The notes: generated by a model from the sequence alone, not told the origin. A stretch of 64,000 bases of DNA from CAWKEY01 sp963696315 (GCA_963696315.1 CAVOJU010000014.1:62001-126000); one strand, 5' to 3'; numbered from the stretch's first letter, positions 27,106 through 37,530 are shown. Translations and numbers: made by a program.

Positions 27106-27464
27106 GATAAATTCCTGGGGAGGTCGTAGTGGATGTTGTATAAAAGTTCATGCCGATATCCTGTGTGTCTTGGTAACGGAATTTCAATTAATCCAAAGGG
27201 TTTAAAGCACCTAAACGAATGCCCGATAAGTTCAGGCAATTGCCTGATGCGAAGAGCATTGACGGAAGCGCCGCCTCAATAAAACAGTGATAGTTGGCCG
27301 GGGCTTTACGAAATTATGTTTTGACTTGAACAAACTGCTATGGGTCATAATGGTCACCGGATTGACAGCTGCCAGACGGTATAAAAAAGACGATAGCCAG
27401 GCATGGCGGTAACCTTGTTAAGAGTCAAAGTACAGAAAATTATAGCCAGAAATCAGGAGTTATT
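27106..27464. other. Divergent intergenic region, no gene seen
   Basis: These 359 bp separate the divergent SPFH and gamma carbonic anhydrase genes. I see no convincing coding frame. A loose -35/-10 pair for the plus strand is TTGACT (27321-27326) with CATAAT (27346-27351), but the 19-bp spacing is poor. AGGAG at 27456-27460 is a good ribosome-binding site for the gene at 27465. Confidence 0.4.
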
Positions 27465-27998
27465 ATGGCAGTCAGAAAATTTAACGGTAAACAGCCAGTC
27501 ATCGGCAAGTCAGTTTTTATTGATGATAGTGCTGTGGTTATTGGCGATGTCACCCTGGGCGATGATGTATCAGTCTGGCCGGCAACGGTGATCAGAGGCG
27601 ATGTTGAAAGTATCTGCATCGGTGCCGGCACGAATGTTCAGGATGGTTCGGTGCTGCATGTGTCACATGCCGGCAAGTTTTCTCCGGTGGGCCATCCTTT
27701 AACCATAGGCAAAGGCGTCACCATTGGCCACAAGGCTGTGGTTCATGCCTGCACGATAGGCGATTATTGCCTGATCGGCATCGGAGCCATCATTATGGAT
27801 GATGTCGTGCTCGAAGATTACGTCATGCTGGGTGCGGGGGCGCTGGTACCGCCGGGGAAAAGGCTGGAGGGCGGTTATCTTTATGTGGGCTCGCCAGCAC
27901 GGCAGACGAGGCCTTTAACCGACACTGAAAAGGAGTTTCTGGAATATTCTAGCCAGCAGTATATTCAGTTGAAAAACGAGTATTTGAAGCAGGATTAA
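27465..27998 (+). CDS. Gamma carbonic anhydrase family protein (YrdA-like)
   Basis: This 177-aa left-handed beta-helix protein has hexapeptide repeats (VIGDVTLGDDVSVWPATVIR, IGDYCLIGIGAIIMDDVVLE). The metal-ligand His region includes VLHVSHAG and IGHKAVVHAC. Such proteins form trimers with zinc at subunit interfaces. Many YrdA-type members have weak or unproven carbonic anhydrase activity. AGGAG lies 5 bp before the ATG. It is convergent with aroE, 11 bp apart; yrdA next to aroE is a recurrent gammaproteobacterial arrangement. Confidence 0.9.
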   Translation: MAVRKFNGKQPVIGKSVFIDDSAVVIGDVTLGDDVSVWPATVIRGDVESICIGAGTNVQDGSVLHVSHAGKFSPVGHPLTIGKGVTIGHKAVVHACTIGDYCLIGIGAIIMDDVVLEDYVMLGAGALVPPGKRLEGGYLYVGSPARQTRPLTDTEKEFLEYSSQQYIQLKNEYLKQD

Positions 27999-28009
27999 AG
28001 GTGGAGGCT

Positions 28010-28840
28010 TCAAGAACTGCGTTCGGCATTCAGCAGGTCGATGACGGGGCGGGTTTGAGGGCGAACGCCGCGCCAGATAAAAAATGCTTCAGCCGCCTGC
28101 TCGACCAGCATGCCCAGTCCGTCCAGACTTTGTGCGGCGTGATGTTCACGGCCCCAAAGCACAAAGGCAGTGGCTTTATTGCCGTAAGCGAGGTCATAGC
28201 ACACGCCGTTGTTAGCCAGCAAATTCTCGGGCAGGGGCGGCAGTTGGTCACTCAGGCTGGCTGAAGTGGCGTTTAAAATTAGATCAAATGACTGCTTTGC
28301 TAAATCGTTAAAACTGCAAGCGCTCACAGGGCCATGAGCCTGAAAGCTTTGGGCCAGACTGATGGCCTTGTCTGCCGTGCGATTGGCGATGGCCAGTGAG
28401 CGCGGCGATTGTTCAAGAATCGGGCCGATAATGCCCCGGCTGGCGCCGCCCGCGCCCAGAATTAAAATGTTGCTTCCGGTTAAGTTGAGCGCATGGTTAA
28501 GGGTTAAATCGGTAATCAGGCCTATGCCATCGGTATTATCGCCGAGTATGGAGCCATCGGCCTGCAATGCTAGTGTATTGACCGCCTGGCTCAACCGAGC
28601 CCGCGCCGTTTTGATATCGGCAAATGCAAAGGCCAGTGTCTTGAGCGGCACGGTGCAGTTTAAACCCTTGCCGCCTTGCGCAAAAAAGGCACTAGCCGCA
28701 GCCTGGAAATGTTCGGCTGGCACTTCCTGTGCAGTATAACTAAGTGTTTGCCCGGTTTGTTCGGCAAAAAGCTGATGGATTCTCGGTGATTTGCTGTGTT
28801 TGATGGGCTGCCCAAAAACAGCATAGCGGTCGGTAGTCAT
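28010..28840 (-). CDS. aroE: Shikimate dehydrogenase AroE
   Basis: This 276-aa enzyme reduces 3-dehydroshikimate with NADPH in chorismate synthesis. The start at 28840 gives MTTDRYAVFGQPIKHSKSPR, the canonical N-terminus with the shikimate-binding SKSP. The catalytic Lys is in NCTVPLKTLAF, GDNTDGIGL contains the conserved Asp, and the NADP-binding loop is ILGAGGASRG. An in-frame ATG 36 bp upstream would only add non-conserved residues. The ATG overlaps the stop of the upstream membrane gene (ATGA). Confidence 0.94.
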   Translation of the reverse strand: MTTDRYAVFGQPIKHSKSPRIHQLFAEQTGQTLSYTAQEVPAEHFQAAASAFFAQGGKGLNCTVPLKTLAFAFADIKTARARLSQAVNTLALQADGSILGDNTDGIGLITDLTLNHALNLTGSNILILGAGGASRGIIGPILEQSPRSLAIANRTADKAISLAQSFQAHGPVSACSFNDLAKQSFDLILNATSASLSDQLPPLPENLLANNGVCYDLAYGNKATAFVLWGREHHAAQSLDGLGMLVEQAAEAFFIWRGVRPQTRPVIDLLNAERSS

Positions 28841-29379
28841 GAGGCCTGCGCTCTTTTTTCCAGCAAAATTTCCCATAGAATGGTTGCCGCGACGATGACA
28901 AGGGCAATCACTAATTCTATCCAGAGAAAATGTTCGGTGTAGGCTGCAATGACAGCGGACACGCCCATGAACAGTCCCACCAGGCTAAAACGCCAGCCTA
29001 CGCGCAGGCCGTCAAGAATCGTTGAAAGTGACAGGATTAACAAAATTACCAGACCGGCATTTTCAGGCGCCAAACGCCCGGACTTTTGGATTAAAAATGC
29101 CCCGCCGACCACCAGCAAGGAGGTGGCCCAATGCAGGGATTGCTCGCGCAAAATTTTCTTGAAATCAGATGTCCTATGTTTGGATTGCAGCCAGGCAATC
29201 AAAATGGCAAACAGCGCAAATACCAACACCATGATAATCCAGTAGCCATAGCCATCAGCCGGTGAATAATCGGTAATGCCAATGCCCACCAGCGACAGAA
29301 TCAGCAACAGAATCAAAATGGCTTCTTCAATGTGAAATTTTCTTTTGGCAGTAATAATGGTGTCTTCAGGCATGGACAT
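28837..29379 (-). CDS. Uncharacterised inner-membrane protein, 180 aa
   Basis: A soluble N-terminal stretch of about 18 residues is followed by five or so hydrophobic segments (for example AILILLLILSLVGIGITDY, WIIMVLVFALFAILIAWL, LVILLILSLSTILDGLRV, LVIALVIVAATILWEILL). I do not recognise a characterised family. It overlaps aroE by 4 bp and lies between hemB and aroE, all on the minus strand, so it is probably part of a hemB-orf-aroE operon. Confidence 0.65.
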   Translation of the reverse strand: MSMPEDTIITAKRKFHIEEAILILLLILSLVGIGITDYSPADGYGYWIIMVLVFALFAILIAWLQSKHRTSDFKKILREQSLHWATSLLVVGGAFLIQKSGRLAPENAGLVILLILSLSTILDGLRVGWRFSLVGLFMGVSAVIAAYTEHFLWIELVIALVIVAATILWEILLEKRAQAS

Positions 29380-29415
29380 AAGACAGGCCTCCTGTGAAGT
29401 TTAGGGATTAGCGGT

Positions 29416-30421
29416 TTAATCCTGGAGCCATTGGGCTACGGATTTGGCAAAATAAGTCAGGATGGCGTCGCTGCCGGCGCGTTTGAAGGCTAACAGGGAC
29501 TCCATGACCACTTGCTTTTTCATCAAGCCAGCCGTTCATGGCGGCGGCTTTGAGCATGGCGTATTCGCCGCTGACCTGGTAGGCGAAAGTCGGTACGCCA
29601 AACTGATCCTTTACGCGGCGGATAATATCCAGATAAGGCATGCCGGGTTTGACCATGACCATATCCGCGCCTTCCTGTAAATCCAGCTGAATTTCGCGCA
29701 AGGCTTCATCGGAATTGGCCGGATCCATCTGGTAGCTGTATTTATTGCCTGTGCCTAATACGCCCGCCGATCCTACAGCATCACGGAACGGCCCATAGAA
29801 ACTGGAGGCATATTTGGCGGCATAGGCGAGTATGCGTGTGTTGACATGATGGTGTGCTTCCAATGCCTGTCTAATTGCACCGATACGGCCATCCATCATG
29901 TCAGAAGGCGCGACAATATCGGCCCCGGCTTCGGCATGAGACAGCGCCTGTCTGACTAACACAGCGATGGTTTCATCATTAATAACATAGCCGTTCTGAT
30001 TTATCAGGCCATCCTGGCCGTGTGAGGTATAAGGATCAAGCGCGACATCGGTGATGATGCCCAGTTCAGGCAGCGCTTTTTTTAATGCTCTTACACTACG
30101 CTGAACCAGGCCGTCAGGGTTATAAGCCTCGGCGGCGTCAGCTGATTTTTTATCGGCGGCGATGACGGGAAACAGCGCAATGGCGGGAATGCCCAGGTGA
30201 TAAATTTCATACGCTTCTTTGAGCAGCAAATCCATGGACAGTCGATTGACGCCCGGCATTGAGGCGATGGCTTGCCTGTGCATGGAGCCTTCAGTGACAA
30301 ACATCGGATATATCAAATCATCAAGCGACAAGCGGTTTTCGCGCATCAGGCGGCGTGAAAATTCGTTATAACGCATTCTTCGCATGCGTGTATGAGGGAA
30401 ATTAATGATATTATATTTCAT
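29416..30421 (-). CDS. hemB: Delta-aminolevulinic acid dehydratase HemB, one frameshift near the 3' end
   Basis: HemB condenses two 5-aminolevulinate molecules to porphobilinogen in haem synthesis. Seen: the MFVTEG N-terminal strand, DVALDPYTSHGQDGL and MVKPGMPYLDI, which contains the Schiff-base Lys. The metal-site region is Asp-rich rather than Cys-rich, matching the Mg-dependent pseudomonad type. At 29516-29520 a run of five T (A on the coding strand) carries one extra base. With it removed, the frame continues QVVMESLLAFKRAGSDAILT and YFAKSVAQWLQD to a stop at 29416. As written, the frame ends at 29408 with a scrambled C-terminus. An essential gene with a homopolymer shift suggests a sequencing error. 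Confidence 0.93.
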
Positions 30422-30592
30422 CTAATCCATGTCCATGGGTTTGGGAATTATCAGAATTTCAGGTTTATATCATCCACGTTCGCGTAGTATATTGGCGAGC
30501 AACTGGTTTTGAGATTTATTGTATCAGGGAATTTTTATCCCCGATATTTGAAATGTGGAAAGCATTCGCGAGTTCAAATTTTAGAGGTTTTT

Positions 30593-31237
30593 ATGAAGGT
30601 TAAAGTTTTTACAGCTTGGGTTTTATTTGCGGTACTACTTGGCTTGCTGCCGGTAGCCAAGGTGATGGCCGCTGATTTGTTGCCACCGCAACAGGCGATT
30701 GAAAAAGCATCATCAAAATTGCAGCAAAGATTGCAGGATAAATCCTTTACTAAGGATTTCGCGCAAATCGCGCGGTTTGTGAATGACGCTATTTATCCTC
30801 ACACCGATTTCGACAGGATTTCGGCACTGGTGCTGGGACAAATCTGGAAAACCGCCAGCCCCGATGAGCGCCAACGCTTTAAACAAGAATTCCAGACCCT
30901 GCTGGTCAGAACCTATTCCAGAGCCTTTGTGGAGTTTCGTGACTGGTCAATACGCTACTTGCCATTGGAAATGGAAGACGGCGCCACTAAAGCAATCGTT
31001 AAAACCGAAGTGCTCCAGCCCGGCATGCAGCCAATTGCCGTCAATTACCGTATGTTGCTCAGCCAAGGTGAGTGGAAAGCTTACGACATCATGATTGAGG
31101 GCGTCAGCCTGGTCACCAATTACCGCACCACTTTCAGCAACGAAGTAAAAACCAAAGGTTCGTTAAATGCAGTAATTGACGGGTTGGCCAAGCGTAATGC
31201 CGAAGCGCTGGCCGGTAACGCATCCGCAAGGTCTTAG
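30593..31237 (+). CDS. mlaC: Phospholipid-binding protein MlaC (Ttg2D family)
   Basis: This 214-aa periplasmic protein begins with a signal peptide (VKVFTAWVLFAVLLGLLPVA, cleavage near MAADLL). The MlaC domain contains FAQIARFVNDAIYPHTDFDR, VLGQIWKTASPDERQRF, LLVRTYSRAFVEF and AYDIMIEGVSLVTNYR. MlaC shuttles phospholipids between the outer membrane and the MlaFEDB transporter. The start at 30593 is set by TTAGAGG upstream and the signal peptide. No other mla gene is in the window, so this copy stands alone. It is divergent from hemB. Confidence 0.88.
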   Translation: MKVKVFTAWVLFAVLLGLLPVAKVMAADLLPPQQAIEKASSKLQQRLQDKSFTKDFAQIARFVNDAIYPHTDFDRISALVLGQIWKTASPDERQRFKQEFQTLLVRTYSRAFVEFRDWSIRYLPLEMEDGATKAIVKTEVLQPGMQPIAVNYRMLLSQGEWKAYDIMIEGVSLVTNYRTTFSNEVKTKGSLNAVIDGLAKRNAEALAGNASARS

Positions 31238-31455
31238 TAGTGTAAGCAGCCGCTCTGGCACCCCGCTGACAGGGCGGCTTATTAGCCACGAATCAGCAAT
31301 GTCGCTATTTTGCTGCGTGGCGCAGCAGACCATTCATCTTGCAGCAGATGCTGTATCCAGTGTCCCCAAGTCAATGAATTCCCCGAAATATCCCTTATAT
31401 GTCAGCTCTGAGGGTGAATTGGCGCGTTTAACTTTGCCGCCATTATTACCCTGAA

Positions 31456-32439
31456 ATGACAGAGTATCAGCCGTTAATCAAGGCGCTGCATGAGGCCAAA
31501 GCCGAGGCCTGGGCGGAACTACTGCCGCAGCAGCTTGCCCGTGCTTTTGATGCTGACAAGCATGGCCATTTAGAGGAATGGCAACAGCTGATAGAGCAGT
31601 TGCCGGTTTTGCCGCCATCACAACGTAATCTGAATGCCAATACCGTACAGATTGGCTGCTCTGATGACTTGACGGACGAAACAAAAAAACAGTTGGAACA
31701 TCACCTAAAGGCATTACATCCCTGGCGCAAGGGCCCCTATGATCTGTTCGGCATCAAAATCGATAGCGAATGGCGTTCGGACTGGAAATGGGAGCGCCTG
31801 AAAAACCATATTGCCCCTCTGCAGCATCGTTTGGTGCTGGATGTCGGTTGCGGTAACGGCTACCACTGCTGGCGAATGTTAGGCGCAGGCGCCAAATTGG
31901 TGGTCGGCATTGATCCGACCCTGCTCAGCGTCATGCAATTTACAGCCGTAAAAAACCTACATGGCGAAGCGCCGGTATATGTCTTGCCCTTAGGCATAGA
32001 AGATGTGCCTTATGGCTTGAAAGCCTTTGATACGGTGTTTTCCATGGGCGTGCTTTATCACCGCCGTTCGCCGATTGATCATTTGCTGGAATTAAGAGAT
32101 TGCCTGCAGCCCGGCGGCGAGCTGGTATTGGAAACACTGGTCATCGAGGGAGGCCTAGGCGAAGTGCTTTTGCCGGAGGACCGTTACGCCAAAATGCGCA
32201 ATGTCTGGTTTCTGCCCAGTTGCGGTACCTTGATCAGCTGGTTGAAACGCTGCGGTTTTATTAACATTCGTTTGGCCGATGTGACTACCACCACGATTGA
32301 AGAGCAACGCAGCACCGCATGGATGCGGTTTCATTCACTCAAAGACTTTCTGGATGCCGAAGATCCAATGCTCACCTGCGAGGGTCTGCCCGCCCCCAAG
32401 CGGGCCATCATCATTGCCAATTCGGCATCGAACGGCTGA
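31456..32439 (+). CDS. cmoB: tRNA U34 carboxymethyltransferase CmoB
   Basis: This 327-aa protein transfers the carboxymethyl group of carboxy-SAM to hydroxyuridine-34, giving cmo5U in tRNAs. The SAM motif is LVLDVGCGNGYHCWRMLGAG, preceded by the CmoB hallmark PWRKGPYDLFGIKIDSEWRS. VFSMGVLYHRRSPIDHL lies at the active site. The carboxy-SAM maker CmoA is not adjacent. The 218 bp upstream contain an imperfect AGCCGC/GCGGCT hairpin after mlaC but no gene I can support. Confidence 0.93.
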   Translation: MTEYQPLIKALHEAKAEAWAELLPQQLARAFDADKHGHLEEWQQLIEQLPVLPPSQRNLNANTVQIGCSDDLTDETKKQLEHHLKALHPWRKGPYDLFGIKIDSEWRSDWKWERLKNHIAPLQHRLVLDVGCGNGYHCWRMLGAGAKLVVGIDPTLLSVMQFTAVKNLHGEAPVYVLPLGIEDVPYGLKAFDTVFSMGVLYHRRSPIDHLLELRDCLQPGGELVLETLVIEGGLGEVLLPEDRYAKMRNVWFLPSCGTLISWLKRCGFINIRLADVTTTTIEEQRSTAWMRFHSLKDFLDAEDPMLTCEGLPAPKRAIIIANSASNG

Positions 32440-32750
32440 GCTAGCCGGTAACCGCTCCCCATATCCTTTCATGAGCTTGTTGTCGTGCTCAGCGAGTTGC
32501 TTTGCCTGCAAGAAGCTTGATTTTGCTGTCATTTCGACCATCGGGTGAAATCGCTTAAAGCGCTGGAATATGGCTAAGCCTTAAGATACTTCGCTTTGCT
32601 CGGAATGTCAACCCTTAAGTCACTATTCAGGCTTGCCATTCAAACAAGCCTCTTAATGTGAAAAGCCTTGTTCTCAAAGCGCTTTCCGGCATAGACTTCT
32701 AGCCCTGTTATTGGCATAACACGCATATCTAGCTATTCGAGGAGTGCTTT
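32440..32750. repeat. Intergenic region with a palindromic repeat
   Basis: No gene is seen in these 311 bp. About 32527-32610 is bounded by inverted arms, TGTCATTTCGA and TCGGAATGTCA. One arm matches, with few differences, a fragment at 48193-48222 (GGGTCGAAATGACA on the plus strand), so this is a dispersed palindromic repeat. CGAGGAG at about 32739-32745 is a ribosome-binding site for the protease gene at 32751. Confidence 0.5.
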
Positions 32751-35700
32751 ATGAATTACATCCAGATTGTCTTTACCCTTGCCGTCTCTGTGCTGATCGC
32801 GGCACCCTCGTCAGCCGCAAATCCTACCAGGGCAGAGCTCACTCTCCAGTCCCAGCAGAGGCTTACCAAAATGCGCGAGGCGCTGGGTCTCGACGAGAAT
32901 CACTCTTTCCAAATGCGAACGCCTGCAGCAGGATGCACTGGGGCAAACGCACATACGTTTCCAACAGTTCTACCACGGCATTCGCATCTGGGGCGGTGAA
33001 GTAATCACCCACACGCAAGCGGATGGACGTGAACTTCCCGCCACCACTTCGGCGCTTAAACAGAATATTCAGGTCGATATAAAGCCGAAACTCTCCACTG
33101 CCGATGCGCTGGCCTTGGTCAGGAAGGATCTCGCCTCGCGCTTTGACTTCACCGCCAAGCCCACGGTCGAACTCGTGATCTATCCCGAAACGGTGAGCCG
33201 GGTGTTACCCCGCCGAGCCCTTGTTCCCGAAAATAAGTTGAATGCCGAAGACTTTGTCACCGAGGTAAAAGGCTACCAGCTGGCCTACTACATCCATACG
33301 GAGCTGGAGCATCCGGGTGACACGCGCCACACGGACTATCTGGTGAATGCTCATACCGGCGCGATCATCGAGAAGTGGGATAGTCTTATGACCGCGGCAG
33401 CAATCGGCACCGGAAAGAGCCAGTACAGCGGCACCGTAAATCTTAACACCAACAGCGTGGCAAACGGCTTCGAGTTGCGGGATTTGACCAGGCCTGTCAG
33501 CGGCGGCAACGTCATTTACAATCTCGATCACGCCACTTCAGGAACCGGTACCCTCTATACGGACCTCGACAATACCTGGGGTGACGGCATCAATTTCAAG
33601 GAGGACCCTGAACCCACAACGTCAGCCAACGGGCAGACCGCTGCGGTGGATGCGGCTTTCGGGTTACAGGCCACCTGGGATATGTACAAGAATGTGTTCG
33701 GGCGTAATGGTATCAATGGACTCGGCACCCCCACCTACGCGCGCGTGCACTACGATTTTGCCTACGATAATGCCTTCTATTCAGACCAATGCATGTGCAT
33801 CACCTACGGTGACGGAACCAAACTTCAGACCTTCACCTCCCTGGATATCGCCGCCCACGAATTCGCCCATGGCGTATGCATGACGACGGCAGGTCTCATT
33901 TACAATAAGGAATCCGGCGGTCTGAACGAAGCCAATTCCGACATCATGGGCGCCATGGCGGAATTTTATATGCGGGGAGCCAACGGCCAGGGCAGCGTTA
34001 TCCCTGATACGGGTGGAACCTGGACGCAAGGCGAGCAGATCACCACCCCCGCCTTTCCTCTCAAAATGCGTTTCTTGTACAAGCCCAGCAAGGACGGCAA
34101 GAGTGCCGATGCCTGGAGTCCCACCCTTAAAAACCTGAACGTTCATTACAGTTCCGGCCCCATGAATCGCGCCTTCTATTTCCTGAGTCAGGGCGCTACC
34201 AAGACCGGAGAAACCTCTACTTCCTACTTGCCGCAGGGCATGACGGGCATCGGCAACGATAAGGCCGCCAGGATCTGGTTTCGTGCCCTGACTACTTACA
34301 TGACGCCCTCTACTGACTACGCGGGGGCCAGAATCGCTTGCATCCAGGCGGTAAGAGATTTATTCCCGGTTTCAGGATCCGAGGAAATCGCTGTGTGGAA
34401 CGCCTTCGCCGGCATCAATGTTGGTAGCCCCTGGACGGGTCCCGATGCGCCTCCCAGCGTCACCGTTAGCGAAAGCGGGCAGAAGGGAACACTTACCTTC
34501 AGTGCTACCGCCAGTGATGACAAGGGGGTGGTCAAGGTTGAGTTTCTCCTCGATGGCGCTCTGGTGGGCTCAAGCACCTCGGTTCCTTACAGCATGACCT
34601 ATGATTCCCTGATGCAGGATGACGGCAGTCATACCCTGGTGGCCAGGGCCACCGATACTTCTGGCCAGTACACCAATGCCACGATGACTTTTACCATCGC
34701 TAACGGACAACTCATCCGGAACGGCAGTTTTGAGAAAGGCTATGGCGTGGGCTGGTCAAATACGACGGGTATGCAAATCGGCGCCATCCTCGGCCAGACG
34801 GCTTATGACGGCACCAAGATGGCCAAGTTCTGCGGCACCGGATCGAAAATGAGCGTAGGCCTTTATCAGTCGGTTGCCATTCCTGCCAATGTATCTTCGG
34901 CAACCTTGAGTTATGCCTTGCACGTCGAAACCAAGGATACCTCTACCAGCGTTGCCAGCGACACTTTTGCCGTACAAGTCCGCAATAGTGCAGGAGCTAT
35001 TCTCAAGACGCTGGCAACCTACAGCAACCTGAACGCAGCAACGGGCTACAAGGTTTACAGTTTCGATCTGGCTGCATTCAGGGGGCAGACGATCCAGCTG
35101 TATTTCCTGGGGGCCGAGGATGCGGCACTATCCACGGGTTTTATACTGGATAAGGTGAACCTCATGGTGAGCGATGGGGGTGGCGACCATGCGCCCACCA
35201 TCAGTGCCAGCGTAAGCGGCAGCAGCGGCATTATCACTTTCTCGGCCACGGCTTCGGATGATGCCGGTGTGACCAAGGTTGAGTTCTACGTGGACGGTGT
35301 TCTCAAGGGTGCCGACGAGACCGCTCCCTATACCATGACCCTGGACAGCAAGACGCTAAGCAATGAAGCCCACATTCTGGTGGCCAAAGCCTACGATGCG
35401 GCGGGTAATGTCGGTACATCAACGCCAGTCAGCTTTTCGGTCAGCAATACGAGTGTCGATCAAGAACTTCCGGTCATTTCCGTCAGCGTGAACGGCAGCA
35501 GCGGCACCATTACCTTCAATGCCACGGCCACCGATAATAGTGGCGTCACCCGAGTGGAGTTTTACGTGGACAATATCCTGAAGGGTACGGATACTGTTTC
35601 GCCCTACAGCATGACCCTGGATTCCCTGAGCCTAAGCGATGGCAACCATGTCTTGATGGGCAAAGCGTATGATGCCGCAGGCAATATCGGTACGTCTTCA

Positions 35701-36096
35701 AGTGTCAGCTTCACGGTCAATAATGCCGGGCCCACTCCCACTACCTACAACGAGGTGGAGAACAACGGCACAACCCAGACGGCCAACGTGATCGCCGACA
35801 CTATTACGAAGATTGTGGGCTATATCGGCACGTCTACCGATCAGGACTATTTCAAGATCAACGTTGCTGCCGGTCGCACCGTAACGGTTACTATGACGGG
35901 TCCAGCGAAAGACTACGACCTCTATCTGCTGAGCAGCTCTGGGAACACCTTAAAAACCAGCGCCAACGTCGGGTCCACCGAATCGGTGACTTACAAAAAT
36001 ACCGGTACAGCGGCGGCTAATTACTATATCAAAGTGGTTGCTTTCGGAGGGGCCTATACCACAACTATGCCCTACAACCTTGCCCTCAGCCGATAG
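32751..36096 (+). CDS. Secreted M4 family (thermolysin-like) metallopeptidase with Ig-like and PPC domains, one frameshift
   Basis: The restored product has about 1114 residues. A signal peptide (IVFTLAVSVLIAAPSSAA) is followed by an FTP propeptide; an extra base near 32915 shifts the frame, after which RFQQFYHGIRIWGGEVITHT continues. A PepSY-like region comes next, then the M4 catalytic domain with HEFAH near residue 368 and GGLNEANSD about 24 residues later, the thermolysin zinc-ligand spacing. C-terminal parts are an Ig-like domain (34447-34700), a jelly-roll-like module (34705-35170), two similar Ig-like repeats (35190-35440, 35460-35725, sharing KAYDAAGN) and a PPC domain (from 35745). 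It likely degrades extracellular protein, with the PPC domain removed on secretion. Confidence 0.92.
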
Positions 36097-36227
36097 TCCA
36101 TCAACAACCCCAGCAATATCCAGATCAACTCCAGTTATTTCCGTCTCTCTGGCCCTGCGCATAGACGGAATGAAGATATCGGTCAAGGTTGAAGTCCGCA
36201 GTGAGTCGAAGATACCGCTGTCATCAG

Positions 36228-36264
36228 CATAGGGGGCAAAAGATAAGGCTGTTTGCCCCCTATG
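36228..36264. terminator. Perfect 13-bp inverted repeat downstream of the M4 protease
   Basis: CATAGGGGGCAAA (36228-36240) and TTTGCCCCCTATG (36252-36264) are exact reverse complements around an 11-nt loop. Position after the protease and before the pstS-like gene suits a transcription terminator or mRNA 3' stabiliser. There is no T-run, so it is not a textbook intrinsic terminator. Confidence 0.55.
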
Positions 36265-36296
36265 CTTGTGCGGAAAAGCCTGCCGCTGGCATAATT

Positions 36297-36314
36297 CTGT
36301 CATATTCAATCACT
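36297..36314 (+). promoter_or_regulatory. Candidate Pho box upstream of the pstS-like gene
   Basis: CTGTCATATTCAATCACT has a perfect first half-site (CTGTCATA) of the PhoB box and a weaker second half-site at the right spacing. It is 50 bp before the ATG of a phosphate-binding-protein-like gene. Function is inferred from the match and context only. Confidence 0.4.
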
Positions 36315-36363
36315 AACCAAATTCTGATGAATCCATCTACCCATTCATTTTCTGAGAGTTGAT

Positions 36364-37348
36364 ATGACATTATCATTTAAACAAGCATCGCTGGCTTTGG
36401 CGCTAGGTGTCATGTCATTCGCGCCGCTGAGCAGTCAAGCAGCCACCAAATTGACGGTTGACCCGAGTCTTCCTGCCTATCAAACCGCCGCCGGGATTTC
36501 AGGTAGCCTGTCCACCATCGGTTCCGATACCCTGGTCAACCTGATGACCTTGTGGGCCGAGACTTTCAACAGTTTTTATCCGAATGTGAATATTCAGATT
36601 CAAGCGGCAGGTTCTTCGACTGCGCCGCCCGCGTTGACCGTAGGCACGGCAAATCTGGGCTCCATGAGCCGGGAAATGAAAGACGACGAAATCGAGGATT
36701 TCGAAGACAAAATACGGCTATAAACCGACCGCTTTTCCGGTTGCCATTGATGCGCTGGCGGTGATGGTGAACAAAGATAACCCGATTAAGGGCTTGTCGA
36801 TGGAGCAGATCGATGCGATTTATTCAGAAACACTGAAATGCGGCGCCAGCAAGGAAATTAAAACCTGGGGTGATGCCGGCGTGGCCGCCTGGGGCGCGAA
36901 AAGCATTCAATTGTATGGCCGTAACTCGGTATCGGGTACCTATGGTTATTTCAAAGAACATGCGCTCTGTAAAGGCGACTTCAAGAGCAGCGTCAACGAA
37001 CAGCCCGGCTCTGCTTCGGTCGTGCAAGCGGTGACGACTTCGGTCAACGGTATCGGTTATTCCGGTCTCAGGTTATTCGACTTCCGGCGTCAGGGTGGTG
37101 CCATTGGCCAAAAAAGGCAGCGCCGATTATGTCGAACCGACTGCCGAAAATGCACTGAAGGGCGCTTATCCCTTGACCCGCTATTTGTTCGTCTATGTGA
37201 ACAAAAACCTAATCAGCCATTACCGCCGCTCGAAAGGGAATTCCTGAAAATGGTATTATCAAAGGAAGGCCAGGAAATCGTAATCAAGGGCGGCTATATT
37301 CCACTGCCTGCAAAAGTGGTCGAAAAATATTTGAACGAACTCAATTAA
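36364..37348 (+). CDS. PstS-like phosphate ABC transporter substrate-binding protein, three frameshifts
   Basis: The restored product has about 327 residues. A signal peptide (SLALALGVMSFAPLSSQAA) precedes a type II periplasmic binding fold with GSDTLVNLMTLWAETF, AGSSTAPPALTVGTANLG and RNSVSGTYGYFKEHALC. Frame changes occur at 36709-36713 (extra A in a run), near 37066 (extra base) and near 37210 (missing base). The repaired middle reads SGYSTSGVRVVPLAKKGSAD. A candidate Pho box lies upstream. No pstCAB or phoU follows, so it is an orphan binding protein. With three shifts it could be a real pseudogene, but frame-preserving conservation on both sides of each favours sequence error. Confidence 0.8.
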
Positions 37349-37416
37349 TTGGCGACCGCGCCAGCGTTGAGGATCAAATTGCCTTAACAGCCAATCCGCC
37401 TCCACCAAAATATGAT

Positions 37417-37461
37417 AGAGCTATAGGGCGCAATAGCGCAGCGTATTGGGCCTTATCGGGT
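37417..37461 (+). repeat. Dispersed repeat, copy upstream of the 126-aa gene
   Basis: AGAGCTATAGGGC, then GCAATAGCGCAGCGTATTG and CTTATCGGGTT, match the start and end of the repeat at 37875-37995. It contains a GCAATA/TATTG-type inverted core. Together the two copies bracket a small AT-rich gene as direct repeats. Confidence 0.6.
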
Positions 37462-37530
37462 TTTGCTCATAAGTGTTTAGCATGAAGCTTGTGTTCACTT
37501 CTTATGCCGAGGTCCTACCTTTTAAAGGTT

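Noticed and set aside
31238..31455. Frame ending MNSPKYPLYVSSEGELARLT... just before cmoB
   Set aside because: No family match, no ribosome-binding site, and it is a tail of a frame that begins inside mlaC; likely non-coding.
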